Source of the DNA: Ramlibacter tataouinensis TTB310
Lineage (GTDB): Bacteria; Pseudomonadota; Gammaproteobacteria; Burkholderiales; Burkholderiaceae_C
Reading direction: 5' to 3'
NCBI RefSeq assembly: GCF_000215705.1
Contig: NC_015677.1
Location: 2,244,001 to 2,308,000 of the forward strand
DNA: 64,000 nucleotides
Shown here one piece after another: positions 45,114 to 53,379 of this stretch. The notes beneath the pieces were generated by a model. It saw only the letters and a list, made by a program, of their open reading frames with translations. It was not told the DNA's origin and did no database searches. Positions within the stretch are counted from its first letter, which is position 1. Each line of letters opens with the position of its first letter. The position numbers and the translations under genes were made by a program.

Positions 45114-46091
45114 TCATTCCAGCGGAAAACGCTTGGCCAGGGCATCCATGCGCTCGACTTCCTTCTGCACGATGGTCGCGAACTCGGCCGAGGTGGTGCC
45201 AAGCGCTTCAGCGCCCAGGGTGCCGAAGGTCTTGCTCGTCGCCTCGCCTTTCACGGCCTTGGCCACCGCCGAGGCGATGCCGTCCGCGACGTTCTTCGGC
45301 GTGCCTTTGGGTGCGAACAGGCCGTACCAGGTGATCGTGTCCATGCTGGGGAATCCGGCTTCGACCGCGGACGGAACGTTGGGCGTCACGGAGGCCCGCT
45401 TGGAGCCGAGCGTCGCCTGGATCTTCAGCGCGCCGCTCTTGTAGTGCGGCAGGGCGGCCGTCACGCCCATGATCGCCATGTTCACGTTGCCCGCCAGCAG
45501 ATCCGTGATGAGCTGACCGCCACCCTTGTAATTGACGACCACCATATTGTCCAAGCCTGCCTCGACCGCCAGTTGGCGCGCCTGCAATCGCGCGACGCTT
45601 TCCGTCGTGCCGAAGGAGCACGGCTGCGGCGACGCCTTGCAATGGCGCACGACCTCGGCCAGTGTCTTGCCTGGCAGCGAGGGGGTGGTGACGAACACGC
45701 CGGGCAACTGGGAAAACACCGAGACCGGCACCAGATCCGGCACCGGGTCGAAACCCTTGGACGCCGGAATGTGCTTCATCACCGCGATGGAGTTGATCTG
45801 CACCAGCAGCGTGTGGCCATCCGGCTTCGCAGCCATGACCTTCTTGGTGCCAATCAGGCCGTCGGCGCCGGGCACGTTCTCGATGACCACGGACTGGCCC
45901 CAGACCTTGGCGAGTTCCTGCGCGACGGCTCGGGCCTGCGCATCGGTGCCGCCGCCGGGACTGTAGGGCACGACGATCGTCACCGTGCGGTCGGGTTTCC
46001 AGTCGGAGGTCTGTGCGATGGCCACCAGCGGGGCCAGCGCCAAGGCGGGGATGAGCAGCGCCAGGGCGCGTCGATCAAGGAAAGCGGACAC
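45114..46091 (-). CDS. Bug/TctC-family periplasmic binding protein
   Basis: About 325 residues from a GTG with AGGAGA upstream. Signal peptide LDRRALALLIPALALAPLVAIAQT, then TIVVPYSPGGGTDAQARAVAQ, VIENVPGADGLIGTK, SFGTTESVARLQARQ and VVNYKGGGQLITDLLAGNV, the standard Bug receptor blocks. Probably captures the carboxylic acid processed by the hydratase and lyase genes. No membrane transporter genes are adjacent. A longer start at 46136 is possible but lacks an RBS. Confidence 0.88.
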   Translation of the reverse strand: MSAFLDRRALALLIPALALAPLVAIAQTSDWKPDRTVTIVVPYSPGGGTDAQARAVAQELAKVWGQSVVIENVPGADGLIGTKKVMAAKPDGHTLLVQINSIAVMKHIPASKGFDPVPDLVPVSVFSQLPGVFVTTPSLPGKTLAEVVRHCKASPQPCSFGTTESVARLQARQLAVEAGLDNMVVVNYKGGGQLITDLLAGNVNMAIMGVTAALPHYKSGALKIQATLGSKRASVTPNVPSAVEAGFPSMDTITWYGLFAPKGTPKNVADGIASAVAKAVKGEATSKTFGTLGAEALGTTSAEFATIVQKEVERMDALAKRFPLE

Positions 46092-46132
46092 GGGTTGTCT
46101 CCTGTGTGTGGTTCGAAGGAAAGGTACGGCTC

Positions 46133-46759
46133 TCAAGGCCGTTCAAGGGCGGCTGCCGGCCATGCCCACGGGCGGCGGATCCGGTCCTCGCGTTGCCACG
46201 TGCGGATGGCGTCGTCGTGCTGCAGCGTGAGCCCGATGTCGTCGAGCCCCTTGAGCAGGCCCTCGCGCCGCAGCGCGTCGACGGTGAACGGGACGGTGCT
46301 GTTGTCCGGCGTGCGCAGCACGCACTGCTGCAGGTCGACGGTGACAGGCGCGCCGCCGGCACAGGCGGCCGCCAGCCGTTCCACCGTGGGTGCCGGCAGC
46401 CTGATGGGAAGCAGGCCGTTCTGGAAGCAGTTGCTGAAGAAGATGTCGCCGAAGCTCGGCGCGATGACGCAGCGGACATCCAGCCCCATCAGCGCCCAGA
46501 CGGCGCCCTCTCGCGACGACCCGCAGCCGAAGTTGCTGCCTGCGAGCAGGATGGGCGCGCCGCGGAACGGGGGCTGGTTCAGCACGAAACCCGGGTCCTC
46601 GGATCCGTCGGCGCGAAGGCGCAGCGCCTCCAGGGCGTAGGGACCGAGCTCGTTGCGGCCCAAGCTGGTGAGGCGCTCGATCCGGATGATCACGTCGGTG
46701 TCGACGTTGTCGCGCATCAGCGGCGCTGCCGGCCCCACGACGGTCGTGAAAGGGGTCAT
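46133..46759 (-). CDS. leuD: LeuD-like small subunit of an aconitase-family hydratase
   Basis: A 208-residue swivel-domain subunit: MRDNVDTDVIIRIERLTSLGRNELGP, then the substrate loop SNFGCGSSREGAVWALMGLDVRCVIAP and FSNCFQNGLLPIRLP. In ordinary LeuD the loop reads SREHA; here His is replaced by Gly, and the insertion after NVDTD differs, which suggests a substrate other than isopropylmalate. Overlaps the LeuC-like gene by four bases. Neighbours (lyase, Bug, GntR) indicate a catabolic hydratase such as for citraconate, dimethylmaleate or a related methylated diacid; leucine synthesis cannot be excluded. Confidence 0.8.
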   Translation of the reverse strand: MTPFTTVVGPAAPLMRDNVDTDVIIRIERLTSLGRNELGPYALEALRLRADGSEDPGFVLNQPPFRGAPILLAGSNFGCGSSREGAVWALMGLDVRCVIAPSFGDIFFSNCFQNGLLPIRLPAPTVERLAAACAGGAPVTVDLQQCVLRTPDNSTVPFTVDALRREGLLKGLDDIGLTLQHDDAIRTWQREDRIRRPWAWPAAALERP

Positions 46760-48153
46760 CGGAGTGCCCTCGGGTCGATGATGCAGCCGGCGATGGCTGC
46801 GGCCGCAGCGACGGCAGGGCTGGCCAGGTGCGTGCGCGCTCCCGGACCCTGCCGGCCAACGAAATTCCGGTTGGACGTGGAGACGGAACGCTGGCCGGGC
46901 GGCACCTGCTCGCCATTGGCCGCGACACACATGCTGCAACCGGGCTCGCGCCACTCGAAACCGGCCTCGGTGAAGAGCCGGTGCAGGCCCTCGGCCTCCG
47001 CCGCCCGCTTGACGATCTCGGAACCGGGCACGACCCAGGCCTTGACGCCCGAAGCCACTTTGCGTCCACGGGCAATCTGGGCGGCGGCGCGCAGGTCGGA
47101 AAGCCGGGAGTTGGCGCACGAGCCGATGAACACCCAGTCCACCGGCGTGCCGGCGATGGGCGCGTTGGGCTGCAGGCCCATGTAGGCCAGTGCGGCCGCT
47201 CCCTCCTGCGCGCGCGGGCCCAGCGTGGCGGGGTCGGGAACAGCAGCGTCGATGGCGATGGCGTGCTCCGGGCTCGTGCCCCACGTCACCGTGGGGGCGA
47301 CCTGCGACGCATCGATGGTCTCCTCGCTGTCGAACACGGCGTCGGGGTCCGTCGTCAACTTGCGCCAGTACGCAGCGGCAGCTTCGAAAGCGGCACCTTC
47401 GGGAGCCCAGGGCCTGCCCGCCACCCAGGCGATGGTGCGCTCGTCGGGCGCAACCAGCCCGAATCGCGCGCCAAGCTCCACGGCCAGGTTGCACAGCGTG
47501 AGGCGCGCTTCCACTTCCAACGCCTCGATGGCGGGGCCGGCGAACTCGACGGCGTGGCCCACGCCCGCGGCGGCGCCGAGCCGGCCGATGATGTGGAGCG
47601 CCAGATCCTTGGCCGTGACACCGCTGGCCAGCGTGCCTTCGCAGCGGATGCGCATGCGGCGCGGCTTCTGCTGGCGCAGGGTCTGCGTCGCGAGCACGTG
47701 GACGCTCTCCGAGGAACCGATGCCGAACGCCAGCGCACCGATGCCGCCGTTGGTGCAGGTATGGCTGTCAGTGCAGACGACCGAGAGGCCCGGCAGGACG
47801 ATCCCCAGCTCGGGCGCCATCACGTGCACGATGCCCTGCCCGGGCGCGCCCAGGTCGAAGAACTGCACGCCGGCCGACTTCGCCCCGTCCCGCAGGGCGG
47901 CATGCAGGCGCCCGCCGAGCGGGAACGTGGTGGCGACGCGGCCCGGCTGGCTCGAGACCGCATGATCCGGCGTCGCGAAGGTCAGCCCCGGGTCGTGCAG
48001 CTCCAGGCCGCGCGCGGCAATCTCCGCGAATCCGGGGCCGCCACCCAGGTCGTGCATCAAGTGGCGGTCGATGTGCAGCAGCGCCCACCCATCGCCGAGG
48101 TCGCGCACCACGTGCGCGTCCCACAGCTTGTCGAACAGGGTCCGTCCGGCCAT
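46756..48153 (-). CDS. leuC: LeuC-like large subunit of an aconitase-family hydratase
   Basis: A 465-residue [4Fe-4S] subunit. Cluster cysteines sit in IGSCANSRLSDLRAAA and GCSMCVAANGEQVPPG; early blocks are HLMHDLGGGPGFAEI, TFATPDHAVS and VVCTDSHTCTNGGIGALAFGIG. With the LeuD-like partner it should add or remove water across a carbon-carbon double bond of a dicarboxylate. It lies one base after the PEP-mutase-family lyase gene, an arrangement seen in dimethylmaleate hydratase/2,3-dimethylmalate lyase of nicotinate-fermenting Eubacterium. The substrate here is inference. Confidence 0.85.
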   Translation of the reverse strand: MAGRTLFDKLWDAHVVRDLGDGWALLHIDRHLMHDLGGGPGFAEIAARGLELHDPGLTFATPDHAVSSQPGRVATTFPLGGRLHAALRDGAKSAGVQFFDLGAPGQGIVHVMAPELGIVLPGLSVVCTDSHTCTNGGIGALAFGIGSSESVHVLATQTLRQQKPRRMRIRCEGTLASGVTAKDLALHIIGRLGAAAGVGHAVEFAGPAIEALEVEARLTLCNLAVELGARFGLVAPDERTIAWVAGRPWAPEGAAFEAAAAYWRKLTTDPDAVFDSEETIDASQVAPTVTWGTSPEHAIAIDAAVPDPATLGPRAQEGAAALAYMGLQPNAPIAGTPVDWVFIGSCANSRLSDLRAAAQIARGRKVASGVKAWVVPGSEIVKRAAEAEGLHRLFTEAGFEWREPGCSMCVAANGEQVPPGQRSVSTSNRNFVGRQGPGARTHLASPAVAAAAAIAGCIIDPRALR

Positions 48154-48154
48154 G

Positions 48155-49021
48155 TCAGACGCCTGGCGCGCCGGCGTTGAACCGGGTGCGCAGCTCGTTC
48201 CACTCGTCCGCCCCGAAGCGGCGGAACAGCTCGCCGACCGTGGAGCCCGCCTGGGGCGGCATGCCGGTCTCGCGCAGCTGCTTCAAGGCAGCGTCGCCCG
48301 CCTGCAGCGCCGCCACCAGCATGAGGCCCGGGACGATCGCGAGCTTGTAGCCCATCTCCTCGGCGTGCCGCATCTCCAGGCTCGGGGTTTTCCCGCCGGG
48401 CACCACGTTCAGCAGGCAGGGACCCTTCACACGCTTGGGCACCGCCGCCATCTCCTCGGCGGACTGCACCGCCTCGACGAATGCCATATCCGCGCCGGCG
48501 TCGAGGGCGGCGTTCGCGCGCCAGATAGCCTCTTCGAAGTCGCGGGTCGCGCGCGAGTCGGTGCGGGCGATGATGAAGAAATCGGCCGTGCGACGCGCCT
48601 CGACCGCGGCGCGGATCTTGGAGACGAAGTCCTCGCGCGGAATGACGACCTTGCCGTCGAGGTGCCCACAGCGCTTGGGCGACACCTGGTCCTCGATGTG
48701 CACCCCGGCGATGCCGCGCGCCTCGTACTCGCGCACGGTGCGGGTGACGTTCAGCTCGTTGCCGTATCCGGTGTCGGCGTCGGCGATCAACGGGATCGCG
48801 ACCGAGCGCGCCATCACCGCCGCGTTCTCGACCATCTCGCTCATGGTGAGCAGGCCGAAGTCGGGATAGCCACGGGCGGCCGAGGTGCCGGCCCCCGTCA
48901 TGTAGACGGCGCCGAAGCCTGCCTGCTCGATCATGCGGGCGCCGATGGCATCGTAGGCACCCGGGGCGACGAGCATCCCGCTGGTGGCGAGTTGCTGGCG
49001 CAAGGAGGGGGAGCAGGTCAT
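48155..49021 (-). CDS. Isocitrate lyase/PEP mutase-family lyase (2,3-dimethylmalate lyase-like)
   Basis: A 288-residue TIM-barrel enzyme. LVAPGAYDAIGARMIEQAGFGAVYMTG at the start, the metal-site DADTGYGNELNVTRTV, active loop HIEDQVSPKRCGHLDGK with the catalytic Cys in KRCGH, and IARTDSRAT. The KRCGH form marks lyases of the methylisocitrate/dimethylmalate type rather than PEP mutase, which lacks the Cys. Likely splits a methylated malate into pyruvate and a short acid. First gene of the operon; divergent from the UTRA regulator with a palindrome covering its -10 region. Confidence 0.85.
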   Translation of the reverse strand: MTCSPSLRQQLATSGMLVAPGAYDAIGARMIEQAGFGAVYMTGAGTSAARGYPDFGLLTMSEMVENAAVMARSVAIPLIADADTGYGNELNVTRTVREYEARGIAGVHIEDQVSPKRCGHLDGKVVIPREDFVSKIRAAVEARRTADFFIIARTDSRATRDFEEAIWRANAALDAGADMAFVEAVQSAEEMAAVPKRVKGPCLLNVVPGGKTPSLEMRHAEEMGYKLAIVPGLMLVAALQAGDAALKQLRETGMPPQAGSTVGELFRRFGADEWNELRTRFNAGAPGV

Positions 49022-49045
49022 GGGTTTGTGCTCTGTTGTTTGGTG

Positions 49046-49064
49046 GTTATATTATTAGTATAAC
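49046..49064. promoter_or_regulatory. Palindromic operator/promoter between lyase operon and GntR gene
   Basis: Perfect arms GTTATA (49046-49051) and TATAAC (49059-49064) flank seven A/T-rich bases in otherwise GC-rich DNA. On the minus strand TTGACG (49079-49074) is a good -35 for the lyase operon, with AATAAT (49056-49051) 17 bases on as a -10 inside the palindrome. HutC/UTRA-type GntR proteins bind such short palindromes. Operator assignment is inferred. Confidence 0.6.
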
Positions 49065-49147
49065 TACGACCCGCGTCAAGTGAGCAAACCCCTTGCAACA
49101 CAACGCCCTGCTAAGCTCGACCGAGATCCGCCGTGCGGCCTGCAACC

Positions 49148-49990
49148 ATGAATCCACCGCAATCCATCGACTCCGCCCCCGCGCTGCGCGCCGCGGGCAC
49201 CGCCTTGCACCGCCAGCTGTTCATGGTGCTGCGCGACGAGATCGCGCGGGGCGTCTATGCGGCCACGGGCGCCCTGCCGAAAGAAGAGGCACTGGGTGAA
49301 CGCTTCCAGGTGTCGCGCATCACCGTGCGCCGGGCGCTCGCAGACCTCGCCGCCCTTGGGCTGGTGGAGCGGCGCCACGGGCTGGGCACGTTCGTGAAGG
49401 CAGCCCCGGACATGGCGCGCGAGACGCCGAGCCTAGGCTTCATCGATTCGCTGCGGCAGGTCGCGTCCGACACGCAGGTCCAGGTGCTGCAGGTGGAACG
49501 TGTCCCGCCGCCGCCGATGGTGTCGGCCTTGCTGCAGATCGCGGCGGGCGAGGCGGCCCTGCACGCATTCCGGTTGCGCAGCGTCGATGGCGTGCCGGTC
49601 ATGATCACCGAAGCCTGGGTCCCGGCGTTCGTCGGCAGGCGCGTGACCACGGCCCGCCTGCGCAAGCTCCCGCTTTACCAGGTGCTGCAGGAAGAAGGCG
49701 TGAAATTCGGGCGCGTCGTGCAGGAGCTCACGGCACAGGTCGCCTCGCCCGACGTCGCCCGGTCCCTGCAAGTGGAGGTCGGCTCCCCGCTGCTAAAGCT
49801 TGTCCGTCTGATGCACGACGTCGAAGCGCGTCCCGTGCAGCACCTGACGGCGCTGCTGCCGCCGGAGCGCAGCCGGGTGCTGATGGACATCCCCGGCGAC
49901 AAGGTCAACACGCTGGACGCCGGGCAGGTGGTACACGACGTGGGCTTGCCCCGGCGGGGTGGCGCAGACAGGTCGCAGAAGCGGCGGTGA
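49148..49990 (+). CDS. GntR/HutC-family regulator with UTRA domain
   Basis: A 280-residue regulator: winged helix ALHRQLFMVLRDEIARGVYAATGALPKEEALGERFQVSRITVRRAL, wing GLVERRHGLGTFV, then a UTRA domain (VERVPPPPMVSALLQIAAGEAAL; FRLRSVDGVPVMITEAWVP; ELTAQVASPDVARSLQVEVGSPLLKLVRLMHD). Divergent from the lyase-hydratase operon, so probably its ligand-released repressor. An in-frame GTG at 49133 is an alternative start. The C-terminal tail is basic and not conserved. Confidence 0.9.
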   Translation: MNPPQSIDSAPALRAAGTALHRQLFMVLRDEIARGVYAATGALPKEEALGERFQVSRITVRRALADLAALGLVERRHGLGTFVKAAPDMARETPSLGFIDSLRQVASDTQVQVLQVERVPPPPMVSALLQIAAGEAALHAFRLRSVDGVPVMITEAWVPAFVGRRVTTARLRKLPLYQVLQEEGVKFGRVVQELTAQVASPDVARSLQVEVGSPLLKLVRLMHDVEARPVQHLTALLPPERSRVLMDIPGDKVNTLDAGQVVHDVGLPRRGGADRSQKRR

Positions 49991-50034
49991 ACTGCTCGGC
50001 AGTGTCGACAGGACAGGGGTGTTGGTGACAAGGA

Positions 50035-50071
50035 ATCGCTCCTGGCCGGAAGCACACCCTCAGCTCTGGCT
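50035..50071. repeat. Intergenic repeat, copy B
   Basis: Matches 42205-42242 around the core CTGGCCGGAAGCA. It sits in the 99-base gap after the UTRA regulator gene and before the 3' end of the next Bug gene. No coding role seen. Confidence 0.4.
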
Positions 50072-50089
50072 GTCGCGGCAGTGAGCCGT

Positions 50090-51091
50090 CTACTGCGGCT
50101 CCAGCCCCACTTTCTTCACCAGCGCCGCATACCGCGCCAGCTCCTTGCGGAAGGTGGCCTGCGCCTGCTCGGGCGTGCCGATGGCGATGGTGTTGCCCTG
50201 CTTGGCCATGGCTTCCTTCACCGCCGGGTCGGCGAAGGCGGCCACCACGGCCTCGTGCGTCTTCTTCACCTGGGCCGGGCCCAGCCCCTTGGGGCCGATC
50301 ACGGCGAACCAGCCGTCCACGGCGTAATTGGCCAAGCCCTGCTCCGCGAAGGTGGGGATCTCGGGCGCGGCGGGCGTGCGCTGAGGCGACATGACGCCGA
50401 TGGCGCGCAGCGCGCCGGACTTGATGTGCTGCTGCACGCTGGGCAGCGACAGGGTGGCGAAGTCGATCTGCCCGCCCAGCAGGTCGTTCACCATGGGGCC
50501 CACGCCCTTGTAGGGGATGTGCCTGGCCGTGGCGGCAGCGCTCGCCTCGTCCAGGTAGATCTCCGTGGCCAGGTGCAGGATGGTGCCGTTGCCGCCCGAG
50601 CCGTAGTTGAAGCTGCCGGGCTTGCTCCTGAGCAGCGCCGCGAACTCGCGGTGGCCGGCGGCCGGCACCTTGGCCGCGTTGGCCACCAGCACCAGCGGCG
50701 TGGCACCCACGATGGCGATGGGCGTGAAGTCGCCCGGCATGTCGAAGGGTAGCGACTTCAGCACGCTGGGGAAGATCACCACGTTGTTCGACACCATGGA
50801 CAGCGTGCTGCCGTCCGGCTGCGAGCGCGCCAGCGCCTGCAGGCCCAGCACGCCGCCGGCGCCGGCCTGGTTCTCCACCACCACCGAGGTGCCCAGCGCC
50901 TTGGCCAGGCCGGGCTGCGCCGCGCGAGTGATGGCGTCGATGCCGCTGCCGGTGGCGTTGGGCAGGATGAACTTGACGGTGCCGCCCTGGGCGCGCAGGG
51001 CCAGGGGCAGCAGGCCCGCGGCCGCGGCGACGGCGACCGCGCCGGCGCGCAGCACGCTGCGGCGCTGGGGGTGAAAGTGGGTGGGGGTCAT
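50090..51091 (-). CDS. Bug/TctC-family periplasmic binding protein
   Basis: A 333-residue receptor. RRSVLRAGAVAVAAAAGLLPLALRAQG is a twin-Arg-containing export signal; then KFILPNATGSGIDAITRAAQ, VVVENQAGAGGVLG, SFNYGSGGNGTILHLA and IPYKGVGPMVNDLLGGQIDFA. Here the ligand loop reads TGSGID instead of the usual PGGGTD, so the bound acid may differ. Follows the CoA-transferase gene in one operon; likely delivers or senses its carboxylic acid. No transporter membrane genes adjacent. Confidence 0.88.
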   Translation of the reverse strand: MTPTHFHPQRRSVLRAGAVAVAAAAGLLPLALRAQGGTVKFILPNATGSGIDAITRAAQPGLAKALGTSVVVENQAGAGGVLGLQALARSQPDGSTLSMVSNNVVIFPSVLKSLPFDMPGDFTPIAIVGATPLVLVANAAKVPAAGHREFAALLRSKPGSFNYGSGGNGTILHLATEIYLDEASAAATARHIPYKGVGPMVNDLLGGQIDFATLSLPSVQQHIKSGALRAIGVMSPQRTPAAPEIPTFAEQGLANYAVDGWFAVIGPKGLGPAQVKKTHEAVVAAFADPAVKEAMAKQGNTIAIGTPEQAQATFRKELARYAALVKKVGLEPQ

Positions 51092-51136
51092 GCTTGTCTC
51101 CTTCGGTTTGGGTGTGTCGTGGGTGGATGCGCCGCG

Positions 51137-52333
51137 TCAGGCCACCACGTGGCGCGCCCGCAGGGCGGCGATGTCGCCTTCGGCGTAGCCCAGCTGCTGC
51201 AGCAGCTCGAACGTGTGCTCGCCCATCATCGGTGGGTGCAGGCGCACGCCCAGGCGCTCGCCGGCCATCGTGATCGGGAACAGCGCGGCCTTGGCCGTCT
51301 CGCCGGCCCTGCGGCCGTCGGTCAGGCGCACGTCGGCCAGGCCGCCGGTGGCCTGCAGGTGCGGGTCGTCGAACAGTTCCTCGGGCTTGCGGATGGGCGC
51401 GAACGGCAGGCCCTGCCGCTCGAAGATGGCGGCCAGCTCAGTGGCGCTGCGCCGGGCCAGCCGCTCGCGCAGCACGGGCAGCAGGCGCGGGCGCAGGCGC
51501 ACGCGGTCGTTGTTGGTCGCATACGCCGCATCGGCCAGCAGGTCGCCATAGCCCAGCGCGCTGCAGAACACCTTCCACTGCGTGTCGCTCACCGCGGCCA
51601 GGAAGATCTGCTCGCCATCCTTGACGGTGAACACGTCGTACACGGCCCAGGCCGAGATGCGGTTGGGCATGGGCTCGGCCGCCTGGCCGGTGATGGCGTA
51701 CTGCAGCATGTGCTGGCCCACCAGGAACACGTTGTTCTCGTACAGCGCCGACTGCACCTCCATGCCGCGGCCGGTGATGCCGCGCTGCACCAGCGCGCCC
51801 AGCGCACCGATGGCGCCGAACATGCCGCCCATGATGTCGTTGACGCTGGTGCCGGCGCGCAGCGGGTCGCCGGGCCTGCCGGTCATGTAGGCCAGGCCGC
51901 CCATCATCTGCACCACCTCGTCCAGCGCCGTGCGGTGGTCGTACGGCCCGGGCAGGAAGCCCTTGAGGCTGACGCAGATCAGGCGCGGGTTGGCGGGCGA
52001 CAGGCTGGCGTAGTCCAGGCCGTACTTGGCCATGGTGCCGGGCTTGAAGTTCTCGGCCACCACGTCCGCCCGGGCGCACAGCTGGCGCGCCACCTCGGCC
52101 CCCTCGGGGCTGCGCAGGTCCAGGGCGATGCTCTTCTTGTTGCGGTTGAACATGGGGAAGAAGCCTGCGCCCGCGCCCAGCAGGTGGCGCGTGCGGTCGC
52201 CCTCGATGGGTTCGACCTTCACCACCTCGGCGCCCATGTCGGCCAGCACCATGCCGCAGGTGGGGCCCATCACCATGTGGGTGAACTCGACCACCTTCAG
52301 GCCTTGCAGCGGCTGCGGCACCTGCCCGCTCAT
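51137..52333 (-). CDS. CaiB/BaiF family CoA-transferase (class III)
   Basis: A 398-residue class III CoA-transferase. GLKVVEFTHMVMGPTCGMVLADMGAEVVKVEP at the start, FPMFNRNKKSIALDLRSPEG, AENFKPGTMAKYGLDY and the catalytic Asp in TALDEVVQMMGGLAYMTG. It moves CoA from a donor such as succinyl-CoA to a carboxylic acid. Overlapping by four bases with the HMG-CoA-lyase-like gene, it probably activates a 3-hydroxy-3-methyl type acid that the lyase then splits. Acid not determined. Confidence 0.9.
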   Translation of the reverse strand: MSGQVPQPLQGLKVVEFTHMVMGPTCGMVLADMGAEVVKVEPIEGDRTRHLLGAGAGFFPMFNRNKKSIALDLRSPEGAEVARQLCARADVVAENFKPGTMAKYGLDYASLSPANPRLICVSLKGFLPGPYDHRTALDEVVQMMGGLAYMTGRPGDPLRAGTSVNDIMGGMFGAIGALGALVQRGITGRGMEVQSALYENNVFLVGQHMLQYAITGQAAEPMPNRISAWAVYDVFTVKDGEQIFLAAVSDTQWKVFCSALGYGDLLADAAYATNNDRVRLRPRLLPVLRERLARRSATELAAIFERQGLPFAPIRKPEELFDDPHLQATGGLADVRLTDGRRAGETAKAALFPITMAGERLGVRLHPPMMGEHTFELLQQLGYAEGDIAALRARHVVA

Positions 52334-53289
52334 GCCGCCACCTCCTCGCGGCGCAGGGTCTTGGGCAGACCGGCGCGCCACAGCGATCCGTGCAGCGGCT
52401 CGCCTTCCAGCCAGTGGGCCAGCCGGCCGCGCAGCGCCAGCAGCGCGTCGAAGTCCAGTCCGGTGGCGATGCCCATGCTGGCCAGCAGGTAGGCCAGGTC
52501 CTCGGTGGCCACGTTGCCGCTGGCGCCGGGCGCGTGCGGGCAGCCGCCGATGCCGCCCAGGCAGGCGTCCAGCCGCACGATGCCCAGCTGCAGCGCGGCA
52601 TAGCAGTTGGCCAGGCCCAGGCCGCGCGTGTCGTGGAAGTGCGCGGTATCGAAGCGCTCGCCGGCCACGCGCAGCACCTGCTCGAACAGGCGCGTCACCA
52701 TCGCCGGGTCGGCGTAGCCCACGGTGTCGGCGATGCTGATGCGCTCGGCGCCGGCGTCCAGCACGGCCTGCACCAGGCGCACCACTTCCGAGGCCGGCAC
52801 CTCGCCCTGCAGGGTGCAGCCCAGCGCGGTGCTGATGCCCACCTCCAGCACGGTGTGCGAGCCGGCGGCGTCGCGCGCGGCGCGGATGCGGGCGATCTCG
52901 GCCACCACGTCGTCGGGCGTCTTGCGCAGGTTGGCCAGGCTGTGCGCGTGGCTGGCCGACAGCGGCACCAGCATGGCGTGCGCCTCTTCGGCGATGGCGC
53001 GCTCGGCACCCTTGAGGTTGGGCACGAGGACGGAGGCGACCAGGCCGGGCAGCGTTCTGGCATGGGCCAGCACTTCGGCGGTGTCGGCCAGCTGCGGCAT
53101 CAGCCGAGCCGGAACGAAGGAGCCGACTTCCAGCTCGCGCAGGCCGGCGGCGTGGGCGTCGCGGATCCACGCCAGCTTGGCGGCGGTGGGCACGGTGCGC
53201 GGGATGATCTGCAGCCCGTCGCGCAGGCCGACCTCGCGGATCGTCACGGCGCGCGGCAGGGCCTGCAGCAAGGCGGAGGGAGGGTTCAT
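52330..53289 (-). CDS. Hydroxymethylglutaryl-CoA lyase-family enzyme
   Basis: A 319-residue TIM-barrel lyase: REVGLRDGLQIIPRTVP carries the catalytic Arg-Asp, LEVGSFVPARLMPQLADT follows, the metal-site His pair is in AHFHDTRGLGLANC, and the mobile loop Cys is in GGIGGCPHAPGASGNVATED. It should cleave a 3-hydroxyacyl-CoA into acetyl-CoA or pyruvate-type products. With the adjacent CoA-transferase it forms an acid-activation/cleavage module. First gene of its operon, divergent from the LysR gene. Confidence 0.9.
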   Translation of the reverse strand: MNPPSALLQALPRAVTIREVGLRDGLQIIPRTVPTAAKLAWIRDAHAAGLRELEVGSFVPARLMPQLADTAEVLAHARTLPGLVASVLVPNLKGAERAIAEEAHAMLVPLSASHAHSLANLRKTPDDVVAEIARIRAARDAAGSHTVLEVGISTALGCTLQGEVPASEVVRLVQAVLDAGAERISIADTVGYADPAMVTRLFEQVLRVAGERFDTAHFHDTRGLGLANCYAALQLGIVRLDACLGGIGGCPHAPGASGNVATEDLAYLLASMGIATGLDFDALLALRGRLAHWLEGEPLHGSLWRAGLPKTLRREEVAA

Positions 53290-53379
53290 GGCGCAAGTCT
53301 AGAATTTCCGAACCGCCACGACTGCGCCATTTTGGAAGCCTTCGCTTCCAGGCAGGAACACCACAGCACCCACCCGCCC

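Noticed and set aside
43848..46640. A 930-codon open frame on the plus strand
   Set aside because: It is antisense to the TauD, Bug and LeuD-like genes, which have clear motifs and RBS sites; the frame shows no family features.
46133..48153. Simple annotation of the LeuCD-like pair as the leucine biosynthesis enzyme
   Set aside because: No leuA or leuB nearby, the LeuD loop is altered and the operon contains a lyase, a Bug receptor and a dioxygenase. Not fully excluded, as the rest of the genome is not visible.
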